From assembly GCF_018613875.1 (NCBI RefSeq), contig NZ_JAGGPJ010000013.1, forward strand, positions 123,561 to 187,560: a stretch of 64,000 bases of DNA, read 5' to 3'. Below are positions 25,158-34,441 of this stretch, one piece after another. How positions within the stretch are numbered: the stretch's first letter is position 1; each line of letters begins with the position of its first letter. The DNA is from Arthrobacter sp. ISL-28. GTDB taxonomy: Bacteria > Actinomycetota > Actinomycetes > Actinomycetales > Micrococcaceae. The notes under the pieces were generated by a model. The model searched no databases and was not told the DNA's origin. It saw only the letters and a list, made by a program, of their open reading frames with translations. The translations under genes were made by a program, and so were the position numbers.

Positions 25158-26123
25158 TTAAGGGACGTTCCTCCCCCGCGCCGTCACCCAGAGCAGGTAC
25201 CACTCGGCCCGGCTCATAGTCTCCGCCATCCGGGGGGCCCCGGCGCACGCCCGGATCCGGTCAGCGTTCGCGGTGCCGATCACCGGGGCGATGCCCGCCG
25301 GGTGCTTCATGAGCCACCCGAGCAGCACCGCCTCCACCGTGGTTCCCTTCTCCCGCGCCATCTCGGCCAGCAGCTCCGCGGTAGCGGCCTCGGCGGGCGT
25401 GTGCCGCTCGGGCGGATTGCCGGTGTAGTGGCCCCGGGCCAGGGCGCCGTAGGCCTGCAGGGTGATCCCGTGCCGGGCGCAGTATTCGAGCGTTCCGTGC
25501 GGAAAGCTGTAGTCCGCGGCGTCCGGATGGTTGACGAGCACCGTGCTCTCCAGCCAGTCCCGCTTGAGCAGGCTCAGTTCCAGCTGGTTGGCCACCACGG
25601 GGGTCTCGAGGCTGTCCTGCAGGAATTCGATCTGGTCCGCCGACATGTTGGACACGCCCAGCGCCCGCACCTTGCCTTCCGCCATCAGCTTCCCGACGGC
25701 GGCTCTCACCTCCGCCGGATCCATCAGGGGGTCCGGGCGGTGCAGCAGGAGGACGTCCACATAGTCGGTATGCAGGCGCTCGAGGCTGCCGTTCACCCGT
25801 TCGATGATGGCGTCGCTGCTCAGGTCGTAGTGGGTCTCCAGTCCGCGCTCGTTAAGGCGGATGCCGCACTTCGTCTGCAGCTGGATGCGGCTGCGCAGGC
25901 CGGGAGTGGCGGCCAAGACCTCGCCGAACACCGCCTCTGCCTTGCCGCCGCGGTAAATGTCTGCGTGGTCGAACAGCGTTACCCCGATGTCCATCGCAGC
26001 CTCAATGGCCGCAGCCGCCGTTTCCACGTCGGTGGTGGTATGCGGATCGTCGGACCAGTTGCCGCCCAGGCCCATGCAGCCGTAAAGGAGGCGGCTGGCG
26101 GGAATCGCAGTGTTTTCAGTCAT
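25158..26123 (-). CDS. Aldo/keto reductase
   Basis: 321 residues. The AKR tetrad is visible: D52 and Y57 (LFDHADIYRGG), lysine in LQTKCGI, and histidine in LLLHRPDPL. It is an NADPH-dependent carbonyl reductase of the TIM-barrel family, close in pattern to E. coli YdhF. Not obviously linked in function to its neighbours; it is convergent with the dioxygenase gene and 117 bases downstream of the glucosidase gene end. Confidence 0.93.
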   Translation of the reverse strand: MTENTAIPASRLLYGCMGLGGNWSDDPHTTTDVETAAAAIEAAMDIGVTLFDHADIYRGGKAEAVFGEVLAATPGLRSRIQLQTKCGIRLNERGLETHYDLSSDAIIERVNGSLERLHTDYVDVLLLHRPDPLMDPAEVRAAVGKLMAEGKVRALGVSNMSADQIEFLQDSLETPVVANQLELSLLKRDWLESTVLVNHPDAADYSFPHGTLEYCARHGITLQAYGALARGHYTGNPPERHTPAEAATAELLAEMAREKGTTVEAVLLGWLMKHPAGIAPVIGTANADRIRACAGAPRMAETMSRAEWYLLWVTARGRNVP

Positions 26124-26239
26124 TGCATCACTCTTTCACTTCGTCCGCGGATGGCACAGCCCTTAAACGCCCCGGCGGCGGCGCCCCTGATGAGGCACCG
26201 CCACCGGGCGGGGTTGGTGCTCCGCGACCAGCTGCAGCG

Positions 26240-27958
26240 TCAGCGCAGCCAGGCCGTGGTGTTGGCCGGCAGCTTGCCGTCCACCAGCGGAGCACTGCTG
26301 ACCAGCACCGTGCCCGCGGGAAGCTCGACGGCGGTGTCCCCGAAGTTGGTCACGGACCGCCAGCCACCGGGGCGGCTGAAGTGCAGGACCTCCGGGTTGC
26401 CGGTTTCGATCCATTCCAGTTCCTCTGCGGCCTGCAGTTCGCGGCGCAGCTTCAGCGCCGTGCGGTAGAGCTCAAGGGTGGAGCCTTGCGTGCCGTCCTG
26501 TGCCTCAACCGCATACCTGCTGAACCAGTCCGGCTGCGGCAGGTGGGCCCCGCCGTCGCCGAAACCGAATGACGTGCCCTCCACGGCCCAGGGCAGCGGC
26601 ACGCGGCAGCCGTCGCGGCCCACTTCCACGCCCTTGTTGCGGAAGAACGAGGGGTCCTGGCGCTCGGCGTCGGGGATTTCCGCGACTTCCTGGAGGCCCA
26701 GTTCCTCGCCCTGGTAGAGGTAGGCCGAGCCGGGCACGGCGAGCATCAGCAGGGTGGCGGCGCGGGCACGGCGCTCGCCGAGCTCCACGTCCAGCTCCTC
26801 CTTGGGACCGCCCGCCAGCAGCCAGCTCTTGCCGTCCTGGCCCTTGGCGGGCTTGCCCTTCGAGCCCTTGGAGCCCTTCGGCAGGCCATAGCGGGTGGCG
26901 TGCCGGACGACGTCGTGGTTGGAGAACACCCAGGTGGAGGAGGCGCCGGTGGCGGCAGCCTCGGCCAGGTTGCGGGTGATGATCTCGCGGAATTCCTCGG
27001 CATCGAAGTCGGCCTGCAGGAGGTCGAAGTTGAAGGCCTGGCCCAGACCGGCTGGGCTGGCGTAGCGCGGGCGGCGGGTGGCGTGCACCCAGGCCTCGGC
27101 GACGGCGGTGCGCGGCGGGTTGTACTCGTTGAAGACCTCGCGCCACTCGGCGTAGACCTCGTGGACGTCGTCGCGGTCCCAGAACGGGTGCGAGCCGTCG
27201 GCGAACCCGTCGGTACCCGTGTTGGCTGCGCTCAGCTCCAGCTTGGACAGCAGCGGTTCGGTGAGGTCCTTGGTCAGGGCGTGCGCCACGTCCACGCGGA
27301 AGCCGTCCACGCCGCGGTCGGACCAGAACCGCAGGGTCTTGAGGAAGTCGTCGCGGATTTCCCGGTTGGCCCAGTTCAGGTCCGGCTGTTCCTTGGCGAA
27401 GATGTGCATGTACCACTGGCCGGGGGTGCCGTCCGGTTCGGTGATGCGCTCCCAGGCCGGGCCGCCGAAGACGGAGTCCCAGTCCGACGGCGGGAACTCG
27501 CCGTTCGGGCCCTTTCCGTCACGGAAGATGTAGCGGTCGCGTGCAGCGGAGCCCTTCGGGGAGGCGAGGGCTTCCCGGAACCATTCGTGCCGGTCAGAGG
27601 AGTGGTTGGGGACGATGTCGGCGATCAGCTTGATGCCTGCGGCGTGCAGCGCGTTGGCCATCTCATCGAAGTCCTCGAGCGTTCCGAGCTTGGGGTCCAC
27701 GTTGCGGTAGTCGTCCACGTCGTAGCCACCGTCGGCGAGGGCCGAGGGGTAGAACGGGCTCAGCCACACGGCGTCGATGCCCAGTTCCTTCAGGTACGGC
27801 ACCTTGGCGGTGATGCCCTTGATGTCGCCCAGGCCGTCACCGTTGGAGTCGGCGAAGCTGCGCGGGTAGATCTGGTAGACCGAAGCCTGGCGCCACCAGT
27901 TGGGATCAGCGGCGAGGTTGGAATCGGACAGGGTTGCCAGGGTGGCAGTGGTGGACAA
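26240..27958 (-). CDS. Glycoside hydrolase family 13 alpha-glucosidase
   Basis: 572 residues from a TTG with an AAAAGGA ribosome site. GH13 landmarks are QIYPRSFADSNGDGLGDIKG, DIVPNHSSD, the nucleophile in DGFRVDVAHAL, the acid/base glutamate in AVAEAWVH and FSNHDVVRHATRYG. No signal peptide is present, so it acts on imported oligosaccharides in the cytoplasm. A small low-complexity insert (GSKGSKGKPAKGQDG) sits in the catalytic domain. It is the last gene of the sugar-uptake locus. Confidence 0.95.
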   Translation of the reverse strand: MSTTATLATLSDSNLAADPNWWRQASVYQIYPRSFADSNGDGLGDIKGITAKVPYLKELGIDAVWLSPFYPSALADGGYDVDDYRNVDPKLGTLEDFDEMANALHAAGIKLIADIVPNHSSDRHEWFREALASPKGSAARDRYIFRDGKGPNGEFPPSDWDSVFGGPAWERITEPDGTPGQWYMHIFAKEQPDLNWANREIRDDFLKTLRFWSDRGVDGFRVDVAHALTKDLTEPLLSKLELSAANTGTDGFADGSHPFWDRDDVHEVYAEWREVFNEYNPPRTAVAEAWVHATRRPRYASPAGLGQAFNFDLLQADFDAEEFREIITRNLAEAAATGASSTWVFSNHDVVRHATRYGLPKGSKGSKGKPAKGQDGKSWLLAGGPKEELDVELGERRARAATLLMLAVPGSAYLYQGEELGLQEVAEIPDAERQDPSFFRNKGVEVGRDGCRVPLPWAVEGTSFGFGDGGAHLPQPDWFSRYAVEAQDGTQGSTLELYRTALKLRRELQAAEELEWIETGNPEVLHFSRPGGWRSVTNFGDTAVELPAGTVLVSSAPLVDGKLPANTTAWLR

Positions 27959-28010
27959 GGGATGATCCTTTTCTTGTGATTGATGTTTGATGCTGGATGG
28001 ATTGATGGGT

Positions 28011-29042
28011 CTATTTCACGGCCCCGCGCATTACTCCGGAGAGTACCCACCGCTGGGCCAGGATGTACACCACCAGGGTGGGTGCCATGGCCATCAGGTA
28101 GGACGCGAAGGCGAGGCTGTAGTTGGTGTTGAATTCGCCTTGGAAGAGCATCTGCACCACGGGAAGCGTCTGCAGGGCAGGGTCCGCGATCATCATCTGG
28201 GGCAGCAGGAAGTCGTTCCACGAACCAAGGAAGGCGAAGATGCCCACCGTTGCGTTCATTGGGGCCAGCAGCGGGAAGATGATCTTGCGGAACACCTGCC
28301 AGGTGGTGGCGCCGTCCATGCGGGCCGACTCCTCCAGCTCAACCGGGATGGAGCGGACAAAGGCAATGTAGAGAAGCGTGTTGAAGGAGATGCCGCCCAG
28401 CACGTGCAGGAACACGACGCCGGCCGGGTTGTCCAGGCCAAGCAGTGCTGTCTGCTTGATCAGGGGCAGGATGATCACCGGGAACGGGATGAACATGGCC
28501 GAGAGCAGGTAGACGAACGAGCCGCGGAAGAACTTCCGGTTCCAGTTCCGGGCAATCGCGTAGGCCACGAGCGAGCTGCAGGCCAGGGCGCCGAGGACGC
28601 TGAACACCGTGACGAACGCCGTGGACATGAAAGCCCGCGGGAAGTCGGTGGCCACGTAGGCGGCCGCGAAGTTTTCCCAGTTCATCGGGTTCGGCCAGGC
28701 CAGGCCTGTTCCGCTGATCTGGTCCGGGGACTTGAGCGCCATGGCGACCGTGAAGTAGAGGGGCAGCAGGACGGTCAGGGAGGCAGCCAGCATCAGTGCC
28801 GTGAGCCACCAGTTGATCTTGAAGCCTTCGCGGTTGGAGCGGCGGGTCTGGCCGGCAGGGCCGGAGCCTGGACTGCGGAAGCCTGTCCTGATGCCGGTCT
28901 CGCTTTGGGTCTCGCTTCGGGTGTTGATGCCGGTCTCGCTTTGGGTCTCGCTTCGGGTGTTGATGCCGGTCCTGCTGCCGGTCCTGCTGCCGGCGGGGGC
29001 CGGTGCTCCGGCAATGGGCTCCGGAAGTGTGGATGTGGTCAT
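28011..29042 (-). CDS. Sugar ABC transporter permease, MalG type
   Basis: 343 residues with six predicted helices. The EAA loop that docks the ATPase is present (VELEESARMDGATTWQVFRKIIFPLL). The N-terminal ~70 residues are unusual: hydrophilic and built from direct repeats (two copies of TGINTRSETQSE and a partial third) before the first helix at ~80. The ATG shares a base with the upstream stop (TAATG). The locus encodes no ATPase, so a shared MsiK-like ATPase elsewhere is expected, as usual in actinobacteria. Confidence 0.93.
   Translation of the reverse strand: MTTSTLPEPIAGAPAPAGSRTGSRTGINTRSETQSETGINTRSETQSETGIRTGFRSPGSGPAGQTRRSNREGFKINWWLTALMLAASLTVLLPLYFTVAMALKSPDQISGTGLAWPNPMNWENFAAAYVATDFPRAFMSTAFVTVFSVLGALACSSLVAYAIARNWNRKFFRGSFVYLLSAMFIPFPVIILPLIKQTALLGLDNPAGVVFLHVLGGISFNTLLYIAFVRSIPVELEESARMDGATTWQVFRKIIFPLLAPMNATVGIFAFLGSWNDFLLPQMMIADPALQTLPVVQMLFQGEFNTNYSLAFASYLMAMAPTLVVYILAQRWVLSGVMRGAVK
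28891..28970 (-). repeat. 36-bp minisatellite inside the MalG-type gene
   Basis: Two perfect 36-bp copies (28891-28926, 28927-28962) and the first 8 bases of a third, followed by short CCTGCTGCCGGT units. The array keeps the reading frame (12 residues per copy), so copy number can change without breaking the protein. Confidence 0.93.
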
Positions 29043-29995
29043 TAGAGAGAAACCCCCCGGCGCTGGATGAGGCGCAGCTGGATGACGGAGATCAGCAAGG
29101 TGATCAGGAAGTAAATGACGGCGTTCGCCATCTGGTAGGAATAGTCGCCGCCTGTGAAGCCGGAGAAGATGCGCATGGCCACGGACTGCGTGGCCATTCC
29201 GGGGCCGCCGCCGGTGAGGCCGACGATGATCTCGTAGGTTCCCAGGAAGCCCTTGAATCCGAGGATCACATTGATCACGAGGTAGCCCATGATGAGCGGC
29301 AGCGTCAGGCTGAGGAACTGCCGGAAGCTGCCGGCGCCATCGAGGTCCGCGGCTTCGTAGACCTCGGAGGGCACGCTCTGGAGGCCCGCCAGATAGATGA
29401 TGGTGGCGCCGGGTGCGGCCTGCCAGACGGTGACGAGCACAATGGCGAGCCAGGCAAGGTTCTCGTTGGCGAGGATGCTCGTGGCCAGCGGCGTGAAGCC
29501 GAACCGTTCAGCGAGCACCGGAAGGGTGTTGGAGAAGAGGTAGTTGAACACAAAGGAGACGATCAGGGCGGAGAGCACCATGGGGATGAAGAACACGGTG
29601 CGGATGCCGGTGCGCCACTTGATCTTGGCGTTCAGGCCTAGGGCGATGGCGAGCGCCACGATGTTGACCACCACGGTGGTGGTCAGCGCGAAGACGAAGG
29701 TGAAGATGTAGGACTGCAGTACTGCCGGGTCCTTGAAGATGTTGACGTAGTTGGCGAGTCCGATGAATTTCCAGTCACCGTAGCCGGCGTAGTTCGTGAG
29801 GCTGAAAAAGACTCCCACGAGTGCCGGCAGGGTGATGAAGAAGGCGAACAGTGCCAGGACGGGCACCACCATCCAGTAATACGTGGGGTCTATCTTGTTC
29901 TTCGACCGGAACGTTCCGGTGGTGGCAGGGGCGGGAGTCGGGTTCTTGCGTCCTGCGGGACGGGCTGTCTGGGCCACCCGGGCTGTTGTAGTCAT
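29042..29995 (-). CDS. Sugar ABC transporter permease, MalF type
   Basis: 317 residues from the ATG at 29995. Six to seven helices and the EAA loop (VPSEVYEAADLDGAGSFRQFLSLTLPLI) identify it as the MalF-type partner of the downstream permease. A ~35-residue hydrophilic N-terminus (PAGRKNPTPAPATTGTFRSKNK) precedes the first helix. Cotranscribed with the binding-protein gene 26 bases upstream and overlapping the MalG-type gene by one base. Confidence 0.94.
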   Translation of the reverse strand: MTTTARVAQTARPAGRKNPTPAPATTGTFRSKNKIDPTYYWMVVPVLALFAFFITLPALVGVFFSLTNYAGYGDWKFIGLANYVNIFKDPAVLQSYIFTFVFALTTTVVVNIVALAIALGLNAKIKWRTGIRTVFFIPMVLSALIVSFVFNYLFSNTLPVLAERFGFTPLATSILANENLAWLAIVLVTVWQAAPGATIIYLAGLQSVPSEVYEAADLDGAGSFRQFLSLTLPLIMGYLVINVILGFKGFLGTYEIIVGLTGGGPGMATQSVAMRIFSGFTGGDYSYQMANAVIYFLITLLISVIQLRLIQRRGVSL

Positions 29996-30021
29996 TGAGG
30001 CTCCTGGAGTCGGGGTGGTGG

Positions 30022-31329
30022 TCAGACCGCGGTGCGTTCGGCGACGCGGCGCCATTCGTCGTCGAGGGCGGCGAGGAACTGCTCGCCGTTCTGGGTGTAC
30101 ACAAAGGACTGGACGTAGTTGTACAGCGGCACCGACGGCGGGAAGTACGTAGTGGCTCCCTGGTAGTAACGCCCGTCCCTGACGGAGGTGTTGAGTCCGC
30201 TGATCTGCGGGTTTTCGACGGCGGGGGCGTCCTTGAGCGGCGAGTATGCGGCGTTCTTTTCGTTGTACGCGTTCACCACCGATGGTTCCAGGAGGTAGTT
30301 CACGAACCGCTGGGCCGCGGCCATGTTGGGGGTGTTGCGGGTGATGGACAGCGCCATGTCCACGTTCACCCGGGCCTTGGTGTCCGCGGGGTTGTTGGTG
30401 ACGGGCAGCGGGAAGCTGCCAAGCCTGACGTTCTTGTTGGCTGCCACAAGCTGGGACAGTGCCCACGGGCCCTGCAGATACATTGCCGCCTGGCCCTTGG
30501 CGAACGCCGCGTTGCCGTCCGCGTAGTTCTTGCTGGCTGCGCCCTTCTGCGAGAACGAGGCGAGCTGCAGCATCTTGGGCAGCGCCGGGGCGAAGTTGTT
30601 GGTGAAGGACTCCGCTGCATCCGGGCTGATGGCGGCGCCCTTGGCAGTGAGTTTGGCGAAGAAGCCGGCCACGTCGAGCGAGCCGCCGGCGACGTAGTCG
30701 AACAGCCCCTGCCCCAGGGTCCAGTTGTCCTTGAAGGTGCCGTAGATCGGGGCGATTCCGGCTGCTTTGAACGTTTCGCAGGCCGCGATGAACTCGTCCC
30801 AGGTGGTGGGCACCGCAACGCCTTTGGCCTCGAAAATATCGCGGTTGTAGATGACGCCGGCAGCTGCAAGGGAAAACGGCAGGGCGCTGATCTCGCTCCC
30901 GTTGTACTGGCCCCACGAGGCGACGAGGTCCTGCATTTTCGGGTCGATGGAGGCAGCCACGGGCATGTCCGAAAGGTCGGCGAAGATGCCCTTCTTCACG
31001 AAGTCGGCCGTGGCCTGCGCGAAGCCGCGGGTCACGACGTCCGGCGGATCGTTGCGGACGAGTCCCGGAACGAAGTTTCCCTCGTTGAAGTCCTGGATCA
31101 CACGGATGTCCGGGTTCAACGCCTCGAAGTCCTTGATCACCTGGTTGAAGTAGGCCACGACCTCGGGCTTGTTCTGCATGAACCGGAGGGTGGTGATCCC
31201 GTTGTGCGCGCCGGACGTGGCGCCGCAGCCGGAGAGGGGAACCATGAAGGCGGCACCGGCGAGGCCCGCGGCTTTCAGCAGCGAGCGGCGGCTGGGTTCC
31301 GCTTTCGCACTCAGCGAGGCGGCGCTCAC
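30022..31329 (-). CDS. Sugar-binding lipoprotein of ABC importer, Tat-exported
   Basis: 435 residues from the GTG at 31329. A twin-arginine signal (PSRRSLLKAAGLAGAAFMVPLSGC) ends in a lipobox cysteine at about residue 32, so it is exported folded and lipid-anchored. The body has family 1 extracellular solute-binding features (VIKDFEALNPDIRVIQDF, ALPFSLAAAGVIYNRDIFEAKG, GQAAMYLQGPWAL). The start region is odd: no ribosome site precedes the GTG, and an upstream 26-codon frame with a strong site ends in an overlapping GTGA (see that entry). Confidence 0.92.
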   Translation of the reverse strand: MSAASLSAKAEPSRRSLLKAAGLAGAAFMVPLSGCGATSGAHNGITTLRFMQNKPEVVAYFNQVIKDFEALNPDIRVIQDFNEGNFVPGLVRNDPPDVVTRGFAQATADFVKKGIFADLSDMPVAASIDPKMQDLVASWGQYNGSEISALPFSLAAAGVIYNRDIFEAKGVAVPTTWDEFIAACETFKAAGIAPIYGTFKDNWTLGQGLFDYVAGGSLDVAGFFAKLTAKGAAISPDAAESFTNNFAPALPKMLQLASFSQKGAASKNYADGNAAFAKGQAAMYLQGPWALSQLVAANKNVRLGSFPLPVTNNPADTKARVNVDMALSITRNTPNMAAAQRFVNYLLEPSVVNAYNEKNAAYSPLKDAPAVENPQISGLNTSVRDGRYYQGATTYFPPSVPLYNYVQSFVYTQNGEQFLAALDDEWRRVAERTAV

Positions 31330-31406
31330 AGGGCGGAAACTGTCGTGCGGAACTGGCGGGGCTGCTGTTGGGGTCCGGGCGGGCAGTGCTTCAGGATGCT
31401 GTTCAC
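31326..31406 (-). other. 26-codon upstream frame coupled to the sugar-binding protein gene
   Basis: A strong ribosome site (AAAGGAG) precedes GTG at 31406, which opens VNSILKHC... and closes with TGA at 31328-31326, overlapping the GTG of the lipoprotein gene. The sequence one frame over (ARTPTAAPPVPHDSFRPVS) is more protein-like and continues into the lipoprotein. So either this is a leader peptide providing translational coupling, or the true N-terminus starts here and a one-base change near the AAGCACTGCC stretch split it. Confidence 0.55.
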
Positions 31407-31494
31407 GGTTGCTCCTTTGCAAAAGACGGGGTGAGGGGCTGGAAGAAAGCCAGTGGTCGGCGGCCGTCCGGCCCACCGTGCTCAAAGTTTATTT

Positions 31495-31513
31495 GGAATC
31501 TAAATTTAGTTCC
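31495..31513. promoter_or_regulatory. Palindrome in sugar locus control region, putative ROK operator
   Basis: GGAA..TTCC flanks a perfect CTAAATTTAG core. It lies between the divergent sugar-uptake genes and the ROK regulator, within an A/T-rich stretch where both promoters must be. Likely the regulator's own site. Confidence 0.6.
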
Positions 31514-31553
31514 TCAAGTATTATGTGGTGCAAAGCACAAGGAGGTCAACACC

Positions 31554-32756
31554 ATGTCCGAAATGACGTCGGCAACGCCCCAGCTGTTGCGCCGGGTGAG
31601 TGCCGGAGCCGTCCTGGATTTCATGCGCGCATCCCAGGCGGTGACGGTCACTGAGGTCATGCATGCCACCGGGCTCACGCGGGCCACCGCCATCTCGGTG
31701 TGCGAAGACCTCATGGAGCGGGGCTGGATCAGGGAGCTGGAAAACCAGCGGGCGTTCGGCGGCTATCAGAAGGGCCGGCCCGCGCGCCGCTTCGAGCTCA
31801 ACGAGCGCGCCGGCTATGTGCTGGGCATGGACGTGGGCATCTCCAAGACCACTGTGGTGGTGTCCGATCTCCGTGGGAAGGCTCTGGGGCGCTCCAGCCA
31901 GCCGTTCGCCGGCGCCGAAATCGCCGCGGAGGAACGCCTCTCGGTCGTTGACCGGACAGCCATGATGGCGCTGGACAGCGTGGGCGCCTCCCCGGATTCA
32001 GTCCTCGCCGTCTGCGCTGGCATCGCTGCCCCCGTGGACCGGAATGGGGAGGTGCTGGCAACCCAGCATTTCTGGGGGCTGTTCGACGTCGGGCTCAAGA
32101 CCGCATTGCGGGAGCGCCGAGGATGGACGGTGCTGCTCGAAAACGACGCCAACCTCGCCGCCCTGGGTGACCGGTGGCGCGGAGCGGCGGCGGGTGTGGA
32201 CGACGTCGTCGTCATCCTGGCCAGTGAACGCTTCGGTTCCGGAGTGATCGACGGAGGCCGGCTGGTGCACGGCAGCCGCGGCGGCGCCGGCGAGCTGGCG
32301 TTCCTCGACATGGTGGAGGGCGTGGGCGACACCTTCGGCATCGCCACCTTGGCTCGGACCTGGGCAGCGGAGGCCCTGGCAGGCAGGGCCAAGACATCGC
32401 TGCGCGAGCATGCCCGGGACGGCGCAGAGGCGGAACATGTTTTCGCGGCCGCCGCTGCGGGCGATGCGGTGGCGCTGAAAATCCTGGACCGGCTGGCTGA
32501 CCGGATGGCACGCGTGATCGGAGCCGTGGCATCAATGCTCAACCCGGAGCTCGTGGTTATCGGCGGCGCCGTGGCAAATTCCGCCGGCGTGCTGCTCGAA
32601 TCGATCCACGAACGGCTGAAGGAATTCACGGCCACCCCGCCGCGGGTGGCCGTTTCCCCGCTGGGCGACTCCATCGTGACAGTGGGTGCCGTCAGATGCG
32701 CCCTGGATTACGTGGAGGCAAACACCCTGGACCTGGAGCTGTCCGTTCCGGCCTAA
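31554..32756 (+). CDS. ROK-family transcriptional regulator
   Basis: 400 residues from the ATG preceded by AAGGAGGT. Residues ~10-75 form a winged helix (TVTEVMHATGLTRATAISVCEDLMERGWI). The rest is a ROK sugar-kinase-like fold with VLGMDVGISKTTVVV, LENDANLAALGDRW and ASMLNPELVVIGGAV. The zinc motif usual in ROK proteins (CxCGxxGC) is absent; the matching place reads GGAGELAFLDMVEGVGD. Divergent from the importer genes, it most likely represses them until the sugar binds. Confidence 0.93.
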   Translation: MSEMTSATPQLLRRVSAGAVLDFMRASQAVTVTEVMHATGLTRATAISVCEDLMERGWIRELENQRAFGGYQKGRPARRFELNERAGYVLGMDVGISKTTVVVSDLRGKALGRSSQPFAGAEIAAEERLSVVDRTAMMALDSVGASPDSVLAVCAGIAAPVDRNGEVLATQHFWGLFDVGLKTALRERRGWTVLLENDANLAALGDRWRGAAAGVDDVVVILASERFGSGVIDGGRLVHGSRGGAGELAFLDMVEGVGDTFGIATLARTWAAEALAGRAKTSLREHARDGAEAEHVFAAAAAGDAVALKILDRLADRMARVIGAVASMLNPELVVIGGAVANSAGVLLESIHERLKEFTATPPRVAVSPLGDSIVTVGAVRCALDYVEANTLDLELSVPA

Positions 32757-32772
32757 GCCGCCTCGTGGCGAC

Positions 32773-34344
32773 TTAGTCCGGCATGATCATGGTCCGCAGG
32801 TCGAGCTGCCGGAGCACCCTGTCCGCCACCTCGGGATCCATGTCCGGCTCGTTGCGGGCCGCCACCACTTCCTGCCGCGCGGCGTCCAGGGCGATAGTCT
32901 GGACAGCGATGGCCAGCTCACGGCCGCGCTCGCGCTTTTCCCGGAGGCTTTCATTGCGCAGGCTGCCGTCCAGGAGCTCGGCATGCAGCCGGGTCATCTT
33001 CTCCTTCACGCGTGCCACTTTCTCCGGCGGGAGTTCTTTCATCAGGTCGTGGTCCTTGAGCGCCGCCACGGCAGCCGACTGCGCGCGCTGGGCGAGCAGT
33101 CGGGCCGCATCCCGTTCCTCGGTGCCGTCCTGGGACGCCTTCAGCACCCGCATCAGCCAGGGCAGGGTGAGCCCGGGCAGCACGAGCGTCGCGAGGAGCA
33201 CCGCACAGGCGGTAATCAGCAGCTGTTCCCGGGCGGGGAACGGGGTGCCGTCCGCGAGCGTTAGCGGCAGCGCCAATGCAAGGGCCAGCGTGGCGAGGCC
33301 GCGCATCCCGCACCAGGTCAGGATCAGCACTTCCTTGACCGATGTCGGCTGCAGCAGGTTCCTGCGGTGGCGGGCGGACAGGGCCAGCAGCCCCAGCCAG
33401 CCGAACCGTACTGCGAACACCAGGATGCAGACCACGACGGCGGTGCCCACCATTCCCAGGACGCCGGCGCCTTCCGCGTGGATCACGTCCTGGATTTCGA
33501 GCCCCACGAGCCCGAAAGCCAGGCCGGTCACGAGGAGCTCCACCACGTCCCAGAAGGCCGTCCTGGTTACGCGCTCGGCGGCGTCCTGCGGGCGCGAGTG
33601 CCGCTGCATCTCCAACGCGGTGACCACGACGGCGATCACCCCGGACGCGTGGAACTCTTCAGCCAGGATGTACGCGGCAAACGGCACCACCAGCGTGACC
33701 GCGCTGCGCGCGACCATGGACGCCACGAGCCTGGTGATCAGCGACGTCAGCCAGCCCATGGCAATGCCAACCACGACGGCAAGGGCAGCGCCCACCACAA
33801 ACTGGAGGACGACGTCGGGCCCTATTCTGGTGCCGGCGACAGCGGCGGCAACGGCCGCCTGGAAGATGACGATGGCGGCGGCGTCGTTGAAGAGCCCCTC
33901 ACTCTGCAGCACAGTGATCAGCCGCCGCGGCATGTGGACGCGCCCGGCAATGGACTCGACAGCCACCGGGTCCGGCGGGGCCACCATGGCGCCGAGGGCG
34001 ATGGCCGCCGGGATGCCGATCCCGGGAATCATGAGCCACGCGGCGCCGGCAACCACCGCGGTGGAGATCACCACGAGGGCCACCGCCAGCATGACGAGTG
34101 TGCGCCACCGGACCCGGAACACCGCCCACGAACTGCGCTGGGCCGTGGCGAACAGCAGCGGCGGCAGGAAGATCGGCAGGATCAGTTCGGGCGGGATCTC
34201 CAGCTCGGGGAAACCGGGGATGAACGTCAGTGCGACGGCCAGGAGGAGCATCAGGACGGGGTACGGCAGGCGCAGCCGGTCCCCCAGGCCCACTGCCACC
34301 ACGGTGGCCAGCAGCAGTCCGATGATGAGTGCCAGCTGGTCCAT
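32773..34344 (-). CDS. CPA1-family Na+/H+ antiporter
   Basis: 523 residues with about 12 helices in the first ~400 residues and a hydrophilic helical C-terminal tail (~120 residues). The NhaP/CPA1 core is seen in GAMVAPPDPVAVESIAGRV and LQSEGLFNDAAAIVIFQ, with the N-D pair of cation-binding residues, and TWCGMRGLATLALALALPL. Exchanges Na+ or K+ for protons at the cytoplasmic membrane. Convergent with the ROK gene 16 bases away. Confidence 0.94.
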   Translation of the reverse strand: MDQLALIIGLLLATVVAVGLGDRLRLPYPVLMLLLAVALTFIPGFPELEIPPELILPIFLPPLLFATAQRSSWAVFRVRWRTLVMLAVALVVISTAVVAGAAWLMIPGIGIPAAIALGAMVAPPDPVAVESIAGRVHMPRRLITVLQSEGLFNDAAAIVIFQAAVAAAVAGTRIGPDVVLQFVVGAALAVVVGIAMGWLTSLITRLVASMVARSAVTLVVPFAAYILAEEFHASGVIAVVVTALEMQRHSRPQDAAERVTRTAFWDVVELLVTGLAFGLVGLEIQDVIHAEGAGVLGMVGTAVVVCILVFAVRFGWLGLLALSARHRRNLLQPTSVKEVLILTWCGMRGLATLALALALPLTLADGTPFPAREQLLITACAVLLATLVLPGLTLPWLMRVLKASQDGTEERDAARLLAQRAQSAAVAALKDHDLMKELPPEKVARVKEKMTRLHAELLDGSLRNESLREKRERGRELAIAVQTIALDAARQEVVAARNEPDMDPEVADRVLRQLDLRTMIMPD

Positions 34345-34441
34345 GTGCTCACTTTCCCCGGAGTGTAGGCCCCGCGCCCTCAGGCATCAAGGAGCGGGCC
34401 ATGCCCTTCCACTCTACCGGGAACAGCTCCGCAGCCCGCTG

